From Paraescarpia echinospica (Eukaryota > Annelida > Polychaeta > Sabellida > Siboglinidae): DNA of 64,000 bases. Of this stretch, positions 48,731-60,121 are shown in pieces. Within the stretch, counting starts at the first letter, position 1; each line of letters starts with the position of its first letter. The DNA lies in NCBI GenBank assembly GCA_020002185.1, contig CM034534.1:32780049-32844048 (forward strand), written 5' to 3'. Both the position numbers and the translations under genes were made by a program. Under the pieces are notes generated by a model, which did no database searches, was not told the origin of the DNA, and saw only the letters and a program-made list of their open reading frames with translations.

Positions 48731-50777
48731 TCAACCTAATCTATGAACTTTGAATCCAGCATACTGTCCACTTGCACTCGGAAATGTCTGCCTAATCTTC
48801 CACACACAACAGCTGGGAATGACATGTCAGTTACCTGTTCCCAGTTTGCCATGTCGCAAGAAAACAAACTGGTGGTAGGCATAATGTCGCATGGCATCAT
48901 TGTCTCCTCGTGCTGGCACGCCAAACACGTCCGCTCTGTAGCGTCCCACCATTGTCAAAACTGGGATCCAGTACGAGTAAGTCCATTTCCTGAAAAGAAA
49001 TGTATACACCAGTACATGTTATGCATTTAAGCCGTAGCAGTTGCATTGAAATTAAACATGATTATGTGTGTGTGTACATTCGAATGAAACATGATTATGT
49101 ATGTGTGATGATTAATTTTTTTAGTAAAACTGGGTTTGTCATCAGATTTGGACTTTCAGACGCAGAATACATATTTTTGGATTTGCGTGGAAAACCCGGT
49201 ATATTAGCATTTTCCATTCCTGTGAAATTATGTTGTCATGCTGATGTTTCTGTGTATTATCATTGGGATTAACAAGGTTCCAAAGAATTTGTTATCCATC
49301 TGTTTGTTGTAATGGTTAGACCTACCGATATGTATTTAGGATGTAGGTCAAACACACATATATGATATGACTTTGTCTGCAAAACAATATATACAATATA
49401 GGTAGTAACAAATATGTAATTTCAGAAAATAGTTTTACAAATTGTACAGAGGTGTATGGCAGGAAGGAGGTCAGTAATAACAATTTGTGGAAATTAGACA
49501 TGGTATGTTGGTGATTTCAAAAGATATGGGAGATAGAGATTCACACCCTTATCACACACCCTCATATCTTATAAAAGTACACATCTCACCGGTCGCAGGC
49601 TGATGCATTTGTCTGGGTGCATGTTGCAGCACAGCCGCTCTACATCAGTTGCCATTTCTCGGCAGTGGCCGCATGAGCACCAGCTCAGAGCGCCACCCCC
49701 CACTGCATGGTCCTTGTTCGTGCCTCTCATGACATCAAACACAAGGCCTGGCTCTCGCAGCACCATTTTCAGTAGCTGCGCCTTTGCCTGCCCCTCATCA
49801 AGTTCGTTAATGTCAGCCTAGAAGGATTGCAAAAGGCAATATCATGTAACTAAATATTAACAATCCCTGCTTATTAATTGTAATTTCTGGAAAGCTCAAA
49901 TTCTGCAATGTAGCTTGCTTTTGATAACAACAGGCAAATTATATGTATGTGTGTGTATATGCATGCGTTTGCATGCATGCGTATGTGTGAATTACATTAT
50001 GTATGGGTCGTGTCTATTTTGTAGTGCATTTGGAATAATAAGTTGTAAATTATTATTTCTGTGTTTTTGATCAAAATTGGTTGATTATGTAATTTATTTT
50101 ATAAAAAGCATACCGGGTAGTTCACAGTTTCAAACTTGGTACATCAGCATATTCTGTGACGTCATGTACCTGCACAGCATTTGGATAATGACATGAATAT
50201 AAAATCTTTACCCTAAATATTTTGTCACTTGTATTTATAATTGTTATTAAAAATGTGCTGTGTGATAAAATATATACCTGTAGTTGCTCCTGTCTCTGAT
50301 TGCGTAACCTCGCCATGCGAGTGCAGTCCGTCCTGTTCAGTGACAGTGATAGCTGCCTCGATCTTCTGCCACGCCCTCTCCCCACACCTAGGCCTATTCC
50401 GCAAAGCTACCGATTTCAAGAAAATGAGTACGTCGCATACGCGCGCACACTCATAATACGATATCATTTTAACCAATAGACAGTAGATACGAAACTAGTC
50501 ATACTGGTATTAAATGGCAGTGTTAATTGTAGCACCATCGAGTTCGTGTTGATAATTTGATCGGGCGGTATACTCGATAATGACGGACAAAACTAAAGTG
50601 CTAATAAATAATATACTTTCGTTAACGGACACGCGTTTGCTTAATAACAGTCATAGCAGTAATACGATCTCAAACAAAGTTCATTTCACAAATACAGTGA
50701 CAAACGGAATATTTATGATATTTCATTGTTCAACTTACATCGGTCGATGAATCATCGTTCTGCGCCATGGAAGCCAT
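48731..50777 (-). pseudogene. P2X7-type ballast-domain protein gene of element II
   Basis: Four phase-0 exons: 50777-50739 (MASMAQNDDSSTD), 50406-50278 (GRGRGRRSRQLSLSLNRTD, ending RQEQLQ), 49817-49590 (LLKMVLREPGLVFDVM; WCSCGHCREMATDVERLCC; CISLRP) and 48989-48731 (MRHYAYHQFVFLRHGKLG; VIPSCCVWKIRQTFPSASGQ; YAGFKVHRLG; stop). It aligns along its length with the element I gene and with the P2X7 ballast domain. The last exon has a one-base insertion after EMDLLVLDP and an in-frame TGA just before HVIPSC. The start codon lies about 240 bp inside the right terminus, so its promoter must be in the transposon end. The 3' end is 123 bp from the transposase stop. Confidence 0.78.
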
Positions 50778-51016
50778 GATGACAGCGTACTATTGACATC
50801 TGAAGCTCGGCCCACGTCGAGTCACGACCTTCTGCGGAATTTTCCGAACTCGCAATTCGGGGATTTGAGTGACAGCGCGTTGATTCTCGTAAACATTTAA
50901 CGGTTCAATCCCAAAGTTGATTTCTGCTTCATTAAAACATCTTTGGGCAGTAAGTACGCTATTATAGATATAATGTATACTGTATAACATGATTTTGCAA
51001 TAAAAAAGCCACGAAA

Positions 51017-51033
51017 TGCGACTGTCCCTTTAA
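51017..51033 (-). repeat. Right terminal inverted repeat of element II and TTAA site
   Basis: TGCGACTGTCCCT followed by TTAA, the exact inverse of the left end. Confidence 0.85.
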
Positions 51034-51353
51034 GTGTAATTAACGTAACTATAATCGAGCTAGCGTATGTCTTTCTTGTGTATTTATGCATGTCTATCTA
51101 TATGTTTGTCTGTCTATCTGTTTGTCTGTTTAATGTCTCTCTATCTATATGTTTTTTGTTTATGTCTGTTTGAATGTATGTCTGTCTATTTTAATGTTTG
51201 TATGTCTGTCTGTTTTAATGTATGTCTGTTTGTCTGTTTTAATAGCTGTCTATGTGTTTTAATAAATGTCTGTCCGTCCGTCTGTCTGTCTAGTCTGTAT
51301 GTCGGTCTGTCTGCCCGCCAGCATGCCAGCACGCCCGTCTGACTGTCTTTCAA

Positions 51354-51443
<90 letters not shown>

Positions 51444-51500
51444 CTCAGTCTCTCTGGCTGTCTCTATAGCTCCATGTTTGTCTCTCTTGTTGTCTATCTG
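51034..51500. repeat. TGTC-rich low-complexity DNA and (CT)n microsatellite
   Basis: 51060-51345 is built of TGTCTGTT/TGTCTATC words. 51354-51440 is an almost pure (CT)n run of more than 40 dinucleotides, the sort that is highly length-variable. Confidence 0.95.
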
Positions 51501-52290
51501 ACTGTCTCCGGCATTCGCTCTCGCTGTCTCTCTGCCTCTCGTTCTCTCTTTTGTCCATGTGTCAGTTGTGCCTAGCCACGTGCGAATATCTCAACTGATC
51601 CGAGTTCCCTTTCGTAAATTGCTCACAACATCAGGCATGTTTGCGTAACTTGGACAAATTGTAGAAAACAAGCATAGGCCAACAACAACAGGTTCTACGG
51701 TTAAAATAGTACTGCCAATGGGTTAAGGGGGCCGTACCCTAATGCCCCCCCCCCCCGCTAAATACACCACTTACACAAGGCATGATTCGTTTCTTATCTA
51801 CTTCCAGAAGGGCGGTTTGCGGGAGGTGTACAAGGTGAACGTCGTTCTAGAACAGGGAGTTGTTTTCCCCCAGCAATGCGGGCCGACACGCAAACCCATT
51901 TCTTCCCACGACGATACTGTCACTGTCGTGGTCATCGGCGAACAGCGGGACACTCAGAGAAAAAGTGTATCGGATAGCCGCGGCCTATACCACAGAGTGT
52001 TCGAGGCACGCAACGTGGAACCAAAACTTGTTGGGTATCGAAAGAACGACAACGAGGTGACAGAAACGACTCCTCCTCGTGAAGAGTACGTATTTCGTAG
52101 GCATTCATGTGTAGCGTTTGCGTCGAGCGGTCGGCAGGGAAGCGTACGGGCACAAGTTCACTCACTCGGTCGTACTAATGATAAGTCAGGTTATACATTT
52201 TCACAGTTTATTATATGCGGAAAACCCTACCAATACAAGATCTAATACACAGTATACGGCTATGTCTGCTAAATATTACCCAGTTATAAA
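51500..52290. other. Flank between element II and the Gypsy elements
   Basis: A 167-codon open frame (51742-52245, plus) overlaps other open frames on both strands and has no recognisable domain, so I do not call it a gene. A short plus-strand stretch near 51900-51965 contains a Cys/His cluster that faintly resembles a zinc knuckle. No other feature is seen. Confidence 0.35.
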
Positions 52291-53335
52291 GGTCAGAACA
52301 ATAGGTTCAGACGGCGGCGGCCTATATACAGCAACCGAATTCTAGGTGTCAGAACGATAAGTGAGACGGCGGCGGCTTCTATACAGCAACCAAATTATAA
52401 CGGAGATATTCCAAATGTCCGAACAATAAGTCAGACGGCGGCGGCCTATATACAGCAACCGAATTCTAGGTGTCAGAACGATAAGTCAGACGGCGGCGGC
52501 TTCTATACAGCAACCGAATTATAACAGAGATAATCTAAATGTCCGAACAATAAGTCAGACGGCGGCGGCCTATATACAGCAACCGAATTCTAGGTGTCAG
52601 AACGATAAGTCAGACGGCGGCGGCTTCTATACAGCAACCGAATTATAACAGAGATAATCTAAATGTCCGAACAATAAGTCAGACGGCGGCGGCCTATATA
52701 CAGCAACCGAATTCTAGGTGTCAGAACGATAAGTCAGACGGCGGCGGCTTCTATACAGCAACCGAATTATAACAGAGATAATCTAAATGTCCGAACAATA
52801 AGTCAGACGGCGGCGGCCTATATACAGCAACCGAATTATAGGTGTCAGAACGATAAGTCAGACGGCGGCGGCTTATATACAGCAACCGAGTTACTCATGC
52901 ACCGAGTCTGCGAATAACTGATTGTACTGCGAGAGTCTGAGTACTTCTCGCAGGGCGCTCGGTGACAGTGCTTCACGAGAAACGTTCCTCCGGCAGTGTG
53001 CCCCAGTAGTCGCCACGATTATCCACAAATCCCCATTATTTATACTGCTAAAACCATAGCCTTGGGTGAGATGCTGACCCTTTAGTTATGTCATTCCCAA
53101 AGTCTACGGGTCTCTAGAAATCTTGTCAGGGTGCCAGTGAACTTATAGTAACCTTCTGAACAAAGGCCCTCTGTATAGGGCTCTCGCCTCCCTAAAACCA
53201 GATGGCCTCAAATGTAAACAAATCCCCCACCCCAGCTATAGTCATTTGCATATAAATTGGCTTTTCGGAGCCTGTACAACATCCAACAATTAAGAAGATT
53301 GATATCATGTGCGTTATCATTCTAAATTCTCTACA
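52290..53335 (-). repeat. 3' LTR of Gypsy copy A
   Basis: On the minus strand a G-rich polypurine tract (53346-53338) is followed after TAG by TGTAGAGAATTTAG, taken as the 5'-TG of the LTR at 53335. The same junction occurs at 61682 in copy B. The LTR runs through the 124-bp array; its far edge is uncertain, somewhere near 52250-52300. Non-coding. Confidence 0.65.
52300..52890. repeat. 124-bp tandem repeat in the LTR of Gypsy copy A
   Basis: The word GGCCTATATACAGCAACCGAA recurs at 52319, 52443, 52567, 52691 and 52815, an exact 124-bp period. Each unit is itself a diverged pair, with the second half reading GGCTTCTATACAGCAACCGAA. Read on the element's strand, each half-unit presents a TATATAG or TATAGAAG box followed by GCCGCCGCCGTCTGA. 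Confidence 0.95.
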
Positions 53336-53574
53336 CTACCCCCCCCGCCATTTAAAATTTCGTCCCGAAATCGTAATAGATAACATACATGCAACAATAG
53401 ATAACACACATGCAACAATAGATAACACATGTGCAACATACAATATACAGCTTTCAATAGTTCTGCTGAAATAAAACAGTCGATAATCATCAATAGTTCA
53501 AAGTTCTGAAAAGGCAAATATGTAATGACGGTCGAGGTCTAGGTTGTAAAATGTTCCACGTTTTTATAAAATGT

Positions 53575-54321
53575 TCACGTCTGTGTGGCGACGGCTTCCG
53601 TTTCCCTTGCAGTCGGGGGTGGCACCCACGTTTGCGTTAGTTGGTACCTTGTCCCGTCGGGGAGGATCGCTGTCTCAGTGTAGATGACGGCCGCGGTGCG
53701 AGTGCGGGTGACGGCCAGTTCGACGGGTCGCCGTCGAGCTCTCCGACGATACGTCCGTAGGTGTGCAGCGATAGCGCCTGACGACGTCACCGACGGCGCC
53801 CCCAGAAAGTGGAGCCGGGGATCAGGCAGCTCGTCTCGGTAGCGCACCGAGGCATCGATCGAGGCGATCTTTATCGGTGCGAAGGCGGGGCGGCCCTTGC
53901 TCCGAGTCGCATCATCGACTACATCGTGGTTTTCCCCCTCTCCCGGGAATAGTTCCGGCAGCCCCGGCACGACCCGAGGGGGGGTCAATGGTGGCAGCCT
54001 CGGATCAGCGTCCGGTTCAGCCTCGCTGCTTCTGTCGCTGCTCTCGCTGGCGCTGTCACTGTCACTGCTGCTGTCGCTGGTGTTGTCGCTGTCACCGGTC
54101 GACGGGAGACGGGGCCGGCAAACCAGCACCGTCTCGTTCGTGGTGAGGCCAGTGGTTACAACAGGTCCTCGCTGCTGGCGTCTGGCTTTCAGGGCCGCGA
54201 TTCCACAGGCGCGGTCCTCTTCGCTCCCGTGCGCCAGCAGTAGGTGGCGTTGCAGCAGTTTCGGTGACCGGAATCTGGCCGGGCACATGTCGCAGATGCT
54301 GAGCATTGCAGCGGGCGGCAT
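53575..54321 (-). CDS. Extra C2H2 zinc-finger ORF downstream of Gypsy pol, copy A
   Basis: 248 codons between pol and the 3' LTR. Residues 10-31 form a C2H2 finger (C10, C13, H26, H31). A Ser/Asp/Glu-rich acidic tract follows (about 76-105), then a proline-rich stretch and an Arg-rich patch (RTYRRRARRR, about 190-200). The frame is intact in both copies, and I see only two residue differences between them. GC content is much higher than in the flanking host DNA. It is not a typical env: there is no signal peptide or transmembrane segment. It may bind nucleic acid; its function is unknown. Confidence 0.7.
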   Translation of the reverse strand: MPPAAMLSICDMCPARFRSPKLLQRHLLLAHGSEEDRACGIAALKARRQQRGPVVTTGLTTNETVLVCRPRLPSTGDSDNTSDSSSDSDSASESSDRSSEAEPDADPRLPPLTPPRVVPGLPELFPGEGENHDVVDDATRSKGRPAFAPIKIASIDASVRYRDELPDPRLHFLGAPSVTSSGAIAAHLRTYRRRARRRPVELAVTRTRTAAVIYTETAILPDGTRYQLTQTWVPPPTARETEAVATQT

Positions 54322-54380
54322 TCTGCAATTAAGATTCCTATTTTTAGACGACTACATACTACTGTTCTACAATTATCAGT

Positions 54381-57300
54381 TCATTGCTCCCACCCAAATC
54401 TCCTGGGTGGTTGACGGAGCCGTTTCCCTCTTCTCTCTATGTAACTAGCCAAGGGGACCTCAGGGCATGTCCCTGCCGGTGTCTCCTCCCCTTCTACTAC
54501 CCCCACTTCACTGTCTGACGCCGGGTCGTCTAAGCGCGGCCTGGAGGTAAGCTCCTCATCTGGCTCTGAGAGCAGCCAGTTGGGGGGCGTATCTGAGCCG
54601 CAATAACTCTTCAGGTCATCCATGTGGACCGTTATGGGTTTTGACCTGGAAGAACGCTGAATTGTGTACGTCACTTCCCCAGGGTGGCTGGTAACAAGGT
54701 ATGGCCCCGTGTAGGGGAATGCCAGTTTGTTCTGCCCTTGTGATGGAGGGTAGAACCTTAGTACCCAGTCCCCTACTTTAAACATGCGGTCTTTGGCGCG
54801 TTTATCATAATAGCGTTTCTGCCTACTTGCGGCTTTCTCGAGATAACTTCGAGCTAGCTCGAAATTGTGTTGCATCGCATTTCGTAGCCACTCGGCGTAC
54901 TCTGTTTGACAGCAGTATTCGCCCAGTTGGTCTGGTGGTGTAAACATGAGGTCGATTGGGAAAGTGACCTCCCTGCCCAACATGAGTCGGTTTGGGCTCG
55001 ACCCCGTACTTTGGTGGATGGTGGCTCGATACGCGCACATGACATATGGCAGATGGTCGTCCCAATCCCCCGGATTATCCGCCGATAGCTTCGATAGCAT
55101 AGCTAAAATCGTCCGATTTAGGCGTTCGACCAAGCCATCGGATTGTGGACGATATGGGGCGGTACGTGTCTGCTGAATGTCCAGTAATGCGTACAATTCC
55201 TTCATCAAATCTGATTAGAATTCACGCCCTTGATCAGAGTGAATTACACGAGGTGTACCGTATCTTAGAAACACTTCGGTGACAAGAGTGTCTGCCACGG
55301 TGATGGCTTTGTGGTCTGGCAGGGCAAATGCTTCGGTCCACTTCGTAAAGTAGTCCGATACGACAAGGATGCAAGTATTTCCGGCCTGTGACTCGACTGG
55401 CAGACTAAGAATGTCCATTGCTATGCGCTCGAGCGGAGATCCCACAGGATCTTGTCTCAGAGCTGCCCGACCACGTACGTTACGGAACTGACACGGACGA
55501 CACTCGTGACACCACCTAGTCACATCTGCCAGAATGTCTGCCCACCAAAACCTAAGTTTGACATTAAACAAGGTTTTCTTCACTCCAAAATGCCCCGCCA
55601 TTCTATTCTGATGGATGTGTTTAAACAACACATCCCTGATCTCTTTCGGAGCCACTAATCGTAACTTAGGCTCTGGCTGTCCGTCAATGCCACAGCGTCT
55701 GTAAAGGACTTCGTTATGGATCTCAGTTTCGCTCCACATCGACCAATAGCGTCGCAGAGAAATTCCTTCTGCACGCATTTCTGACCAGTCTGGGCGACGT
55801 CCACTCTGTTTCCACCCCAGCACTTGACTAATGTCCCGATGCTTATGTTGCCACTCTCTCAGACCATCATGAGACCATGGCTCTATCCAGTTCTGCCCAA
55901 GTGTGTAGGGTTCATGTGGTGGGTTGCCAGCGGCGTCACCAGCCTGTCCGTGGGTCCCTACAACTCGGACCTGGCACTCATCAACGACATTTGTCGCTGG
56001 GGTGTCATTAGGGCAGGTACAACCACAGTCAGCCTGGTTTCTCGCATTTTGTTCCCTGCTCTCGTTTCGCTCACAGTAAGCGCACGACTCGCAGGGACGT
56101 CGAGAAAGGGCATCAGCATTGCCGTGTTTTCTACCAGGGCGATGTTGTATCTCTAAGTTGTAAGTCCCTATGACTTTCAACCAACGAGCCATTTGCCCCT
56201 CTGGATTCTTGAACCCCATTAGCCACCGCAGGGCACCATGGTCTGTGCGCACTTTAGTAGGGGTCCCGTAAACATAATGATTGATGATAATGTTTCACAG
56301 CCTCCACAACCGCCAACAATTCCCGGCGGGTTACACAGTACCGACGTTCTTCCTTCGTCAGGACACGACTGAAATATGATATAACTCGTTCGACCCCATC
56401 TTGTATCTGGGACAGCACAGCACCGATTCCTACCCCGCTTGCATCCGTATCGAAGGTATACGGAGTTTGTGACACCGGATACCCCAGTATGGGTGCGGAA
56501 GTGAGTTTGCTTTTCAGCATCTCGAACGCCTGCTGACATTCGCGGGACCATACAAATGGTCTTTCCGCTTCAGTCAGGTGATGTAATGGCCTAGCGATGT
56601 CAGCAAATCCCCCCACGAATTTCCGGTAGTAGCTGCACAGTCCCAAGAAACTGCGAACCTCTCGAACATTGCTAGGAGTTTTCCAGTCTTTTACAGCAGC
56701 TACTTTCGTCGGGTCTGTGGAAATTCCTTGTTTAGAAACGACATGTCCTAAAAAGTTTACTTTCTCTTGGAAGAGACTACACTTCTTCGGGGATACCTTT
56801 AAGCCTGCTTTGCCGATGCATGCTAGAACGTCGTCTAGTCTGGATACGTGGTCTTCGAAGGTGTTACTGAACACAATTACGTCATCCAAATAGATCAGAC
56901 ATGTTTTCCAATGTAACCCCGCCAACACTCGCTCCATCAAGCGTTCGAACGTGGCAGGAGCCGAAACCAAACCCATACTCATAACTGTGAATTCATTGAG
57001 TCCCCCATTGCTAGTGCAGAAGACTGTCTTCTTCGCGTCGTCTGGGTCCATAGCGACTTGCCAGTACCCGCAGAATACATCTATCGTGGAAAAGAAATGG
57101 GCACCCTGGAGAGCCTCCAGCGAGTCATTCGTGGCAGAGGATAGCTATCTTTGACGGTGATACTATTCAGACGTCTGTAGTCGATACAGTACCGCACCGA
57201 CTGGTCCTTCTTTCTGATTAATACGACCGGGGCGGCCCAGGGACTGACCAGCATGCGTTTAACCTCTGCCTCAGCTTCTGCCCGAAGTGACAAAGCAACC

Positions 57301-58351
57301 CGTCTTGGGGGCTGCTTTACAGGAGCGGCGTCTCCTGTGTTTATTTTATGCGTGGCGACATTGGTGCGTCCCATGTCATCGTTAGACTAGGCAAAGACAG
57401 TAGCATGTTTCGCTAATAGCTGTTCAATTACCACCCGCTGCTGTTGGGTCAGGCTATCAGGGGCAGCCTCCCACAATTCCCTCAGGTGATTAGGTAACCC
57501 AGACGGGGGATCCGGCTCCGCACGGTCGCCAGCCAGGCCTTCTGGCTGGACGGCGAGTCCCCTCACCCGCTGTGCCTCGGGCAATTTGATAATTGCCAGT
57601 ATGGGTTCACACGTTGCCAGGACAGTGTTTCGATACAGTGTGGTTGGCCGGTCACTTAAGTTCAGCACTCGAAGCGGAACCAGTGACTGTTGCGGGTTAA
57701 TAACCGCTTTAGCCAACACCACTCGATTGCATCTTAGGAATTTTGGGCTAGGTTCTACCAGACCTTCTGAGAAATTTGGCATTTCCGCAATCGTTCCCTG
57801 CAGGATCATTTCACTGAGAGGGGGAACAACCGTTGTTTCTTTCAGTGTAATTTGAGCGATCTTCCTATTGTCTGTGGTTTTGACACATTCCTGATATTGC
57901 CCGTTGATACAAATAGTACCATCTCTCATATCAACCATACAACCATGGTTTCTGAAGAAATCCATCCCCAGAATGGCCGCTGCCTCTATGTTAGCGACAT
58001 ACATTTTCAGCGTGATAATCTGCGAGTCTATGGACGCAGAGATATCCACCTCCCCTATCACGGACACTTCGCTGCCGTCTGCCATTCGCAGTCGGCCGTG
58101 ACAGGCTCGTAAAGGGGGCGCTGATCTTCGGGAAGGGAGTCATAATACTGTTTCTTTAAAACAGTCATTGTAGATCCGGTATCTACTAAGCAATTTATGC
58201 TAATTCCATACAATGAAAGCATCACATACAGGCTATCATAGTAATCAGAGGTCTTTCCTACATTGGTCTCCCCGGAAAGTCTATTAGCTGATGTCTGGAC
58301 CTCGACATCAGCTAATTTAAATTTCCCGAGTTTCGAACGTCCTGCCTCCAC
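54381..58351 (-). pseudogene. Gypsy pol, copy A (protease, RT, RNase H, integrase), broken
   Basis: Read 58351 downwards. Aspartic protease has LVDTGSTMTVL and AAILGMDFF. Reverse transcriptase has [12 protein letters not shown] and the YLDD box (within 57051-56254). RNase H has DTDASGVGIGAVLSQ. Integrase has the His/Cys region (HIHQNRMAGHFG, CHECRPC), DYFTKWTEAF, HSDQGREF and PYRPQSDGLVERLN, then a GPY/F-type C-terminal module (PYTGPYLV, VHMDDLKSY), ending RRFGWEQ. It starts inside the gag 3' end in the -1 frame, as expected for frameshift expression. Breaks in this copy: frameshifts near 58095, 57130 and 56270 and stops at 57389-57387 and 55217-55215. The second of these stop positions is a sense codon in copy B. 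Metaviridae-type retroelement; not functional as read. Confidence 0.88.
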
Positions 58352-60121
58352 TCATACGGTCTCTGTTGCTTTCGGCTCGACACCTCCAGATACGTTTTTC
58401 TCTGGCTACTCTGTTCCGAGGCCCGCCTTTTCACGGGACACCTTTCACTAAGTCGCCCATGAGCAGGGTTCCCGCATTCGTGGCAATTCTCTGTTCTATG
58501 CCACCCTGTCTTACGGACTCCAGGGGCTCCACGCTCCGCTGGCGTATGAGAACGATCTATCCTTGTCTCTACCAGAGAAAGTCGTTCAGCCATATGTTGC
58601 AACATCGTTGCAACGTCATGGCTGCCGGAACTATTGCTATCACCCCCAACCATTTCACAATCATTCCCTTTAGTGTGGCGTGTGGAACGCAACGCGTATT
58701 TTGGGCCCACTCTTCGAGACCGACCCATTTGGAAAGCCTCATATTCGAGTGCCAGTCTTAACGCGTCGTCAACCCCCTTTGGTTTTCCCTGGAAAATCGT
58801 CCACTCCATGTCCGCGTCACCCACAGCATCTGTGAACGCGTCATACGCCAATGCCTCTTTCACATCGGCGCTGGCATCAGGGTACGCCTTTCGTACCAAA
58901 CGCTTTATATCTTGAGCTAATTCGGCAAGTGGTTCACCTCTCCGGCGTTGCCGAGCCTTCATTTGAGCCCGAAACGCTTCTGACTGGTGTTCTGGCTCGA
59001 AACGGTTTAACAGGGCCCGTACTAATGTTTCGTAGTTGACCCTGTCCGGGGCCTCCAGGTCACTCAACACACCCTGAGCCTGCCCACGTAAGCTGGTGGC
59101 TAGCTCCAAAGCACGAGTAGCTTCGTCCCACCTGTTCAACTCCGAAACCATGTCGAATTGAACCAGGTAATCACGACAGCTACTCTTGCCATCATACAAC
59201 GCCGGGCTCTTGGGTTTTGGTGCGTTGACCTGACTAGTTGGCACGGAGACCTTAACGCTAGGTAGATGTGACACCACTTGACCTGCCGTGTTGTTAGTTG
59301 CATAATCCTGTCTACTACCCCAACGGTCGTTAACGGGCCAGCCGTCTGGCTGGAGCTCCCTGCGCTGGCCATAATGAGCCTCCCTCCGGCCCGTGTCATA
59401 CACAGGACGGTAGGCGGTAACCATCGGCTGGTCCTTTCCTGGACCGCGCGTCTCGTGACCCGATAACAAACCGTCCACACCCCTTGGGGTTTGATAACGC
59501 CGAGAATAACTCGACGCAGGTATCTGAGGTTGTGGAACAATTCGGTTGGGTCCAGCTTCCCAGCCATATTTCCCTACCTGTCCTACATCAAATGGAGTTT
59601 CACGATAGACTCCTGTAAAGTTTACAGGTTCGTGACTTGGCCTGCTAACATGTTTTGGCAGTGTTCCGGCCAAACCACCCATGGGGATCTTTTCCGGGGA
59701 TGCAGTAATCAAGGGTGACGGGACATATTTCATGTCGGCGCCCCGTTGATCACACATCAGATTATCGGACGTATCACACGCCTGCGATTCCAATGCTACC
59801 GAGGTCTGCCCCACGGTAGCAACACTATAACATGGCCTCGGATCATTGTCCTTGCGATCAGGTGAGAGCCGAACAGTTTCTCTGCTGTCCTCAAACCGAG
59901 ATTGCGCTCGGTTTCGAGTGCTCACACTTGCGCAAGTTTCGGGAAATAGTTCTAGCACTGAGCTTTCGAGCTCAGATCTACTAATTGCCGTTAACAATAG
60001 ACCTTCTTCCCATGTCAACTGATCATTTTCTACTTTCCACTGATCCATCTCCAATCTCAACTGATCCCTCTCCAATCTCAACTGCTCCTCCTGCCATTTT
60101 ATCTTTGACAATCTCTCTTCC
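58312..60121 (-). CDS. Gypsy gag, copy A (5' end in assembly gap)
   Basis: About 600 codons, open from the edge of the N-gap to the stop at 58314-58312. The N-terminal end is Gln/Glu/Arg-rich and predicted coiled coil. The central-to-C-terminal half has a retrotransposon-gag-type helical domain (around LVQFDMVSELNRWDEATRAL and LLNRFEPEHQSEAFRAQM). Near the C-terminus is one zinc knuckle-like cluster, CHECGNPAHGRLSERC, with longer spacing before the last Cys than the usual C-x2-C-x4-H-x4-C. No ATG is visible at the left edge, so the true start lies within the gap. Intact as far as seen. Confidence 0.8.

Larger units (their letters stand above)
36715..51029. mobile_element. Element II: 14.3-kb TTAA-flanked transposon with transposase-like and ballast-domain genes
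   Basis: The left end AGGGACAGTCGCA (36715-36727) and right end, reversed (51029-51017), are perfect 13-bp inverted repeats, and each is bordered by TTAA (36711-36714; 51030-51033). Sequence inside the two ends differs beyond the 13 bp, so they are not two copies of one small MITE end. The interior holds the same two convergent genes as element I: transposase-like (39490-48607, plus) and ballast-domain (50777-48731, minus). Insertions of an inverted-repeat element, a SINE and the 2.2-kb repeat enlarge it. I could not find an exon matching element I exon 1 in 36728-39489. Confidence 0.82.

Noticed and set aside
24194..50777. Reading the two plus-strand and two minus-strand genes as ordinary host paralogues from a tandem duplication
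   Set aside because: Each pair is bounded by different inverted ends at TTAA, and the sulfotransferase and flanks between them are not duplicated. A plain segmental duplication does not explain this, though it cannot be fully excluded without other copies.
51067..51469. Cysteine/serine-rich frames over the TGTC and CT repeats
   Set aside because: Low-complexity simple repeats, no gene.
51742..52245. A 167-codon plus-strand frame
   Set aside because: No recognisable domain, overlapping open frames on both strands, and no supporting splice or codon pattern.
53897..54448. A 183-codon plus-strand frame, repeated at 62243-62794
   Set aside because: Antisense shadow of the GC-rich zinc-finger ORF; its Ser/Leu-rich repeats mirror the acidic Ser/Asp tract on the other strand.
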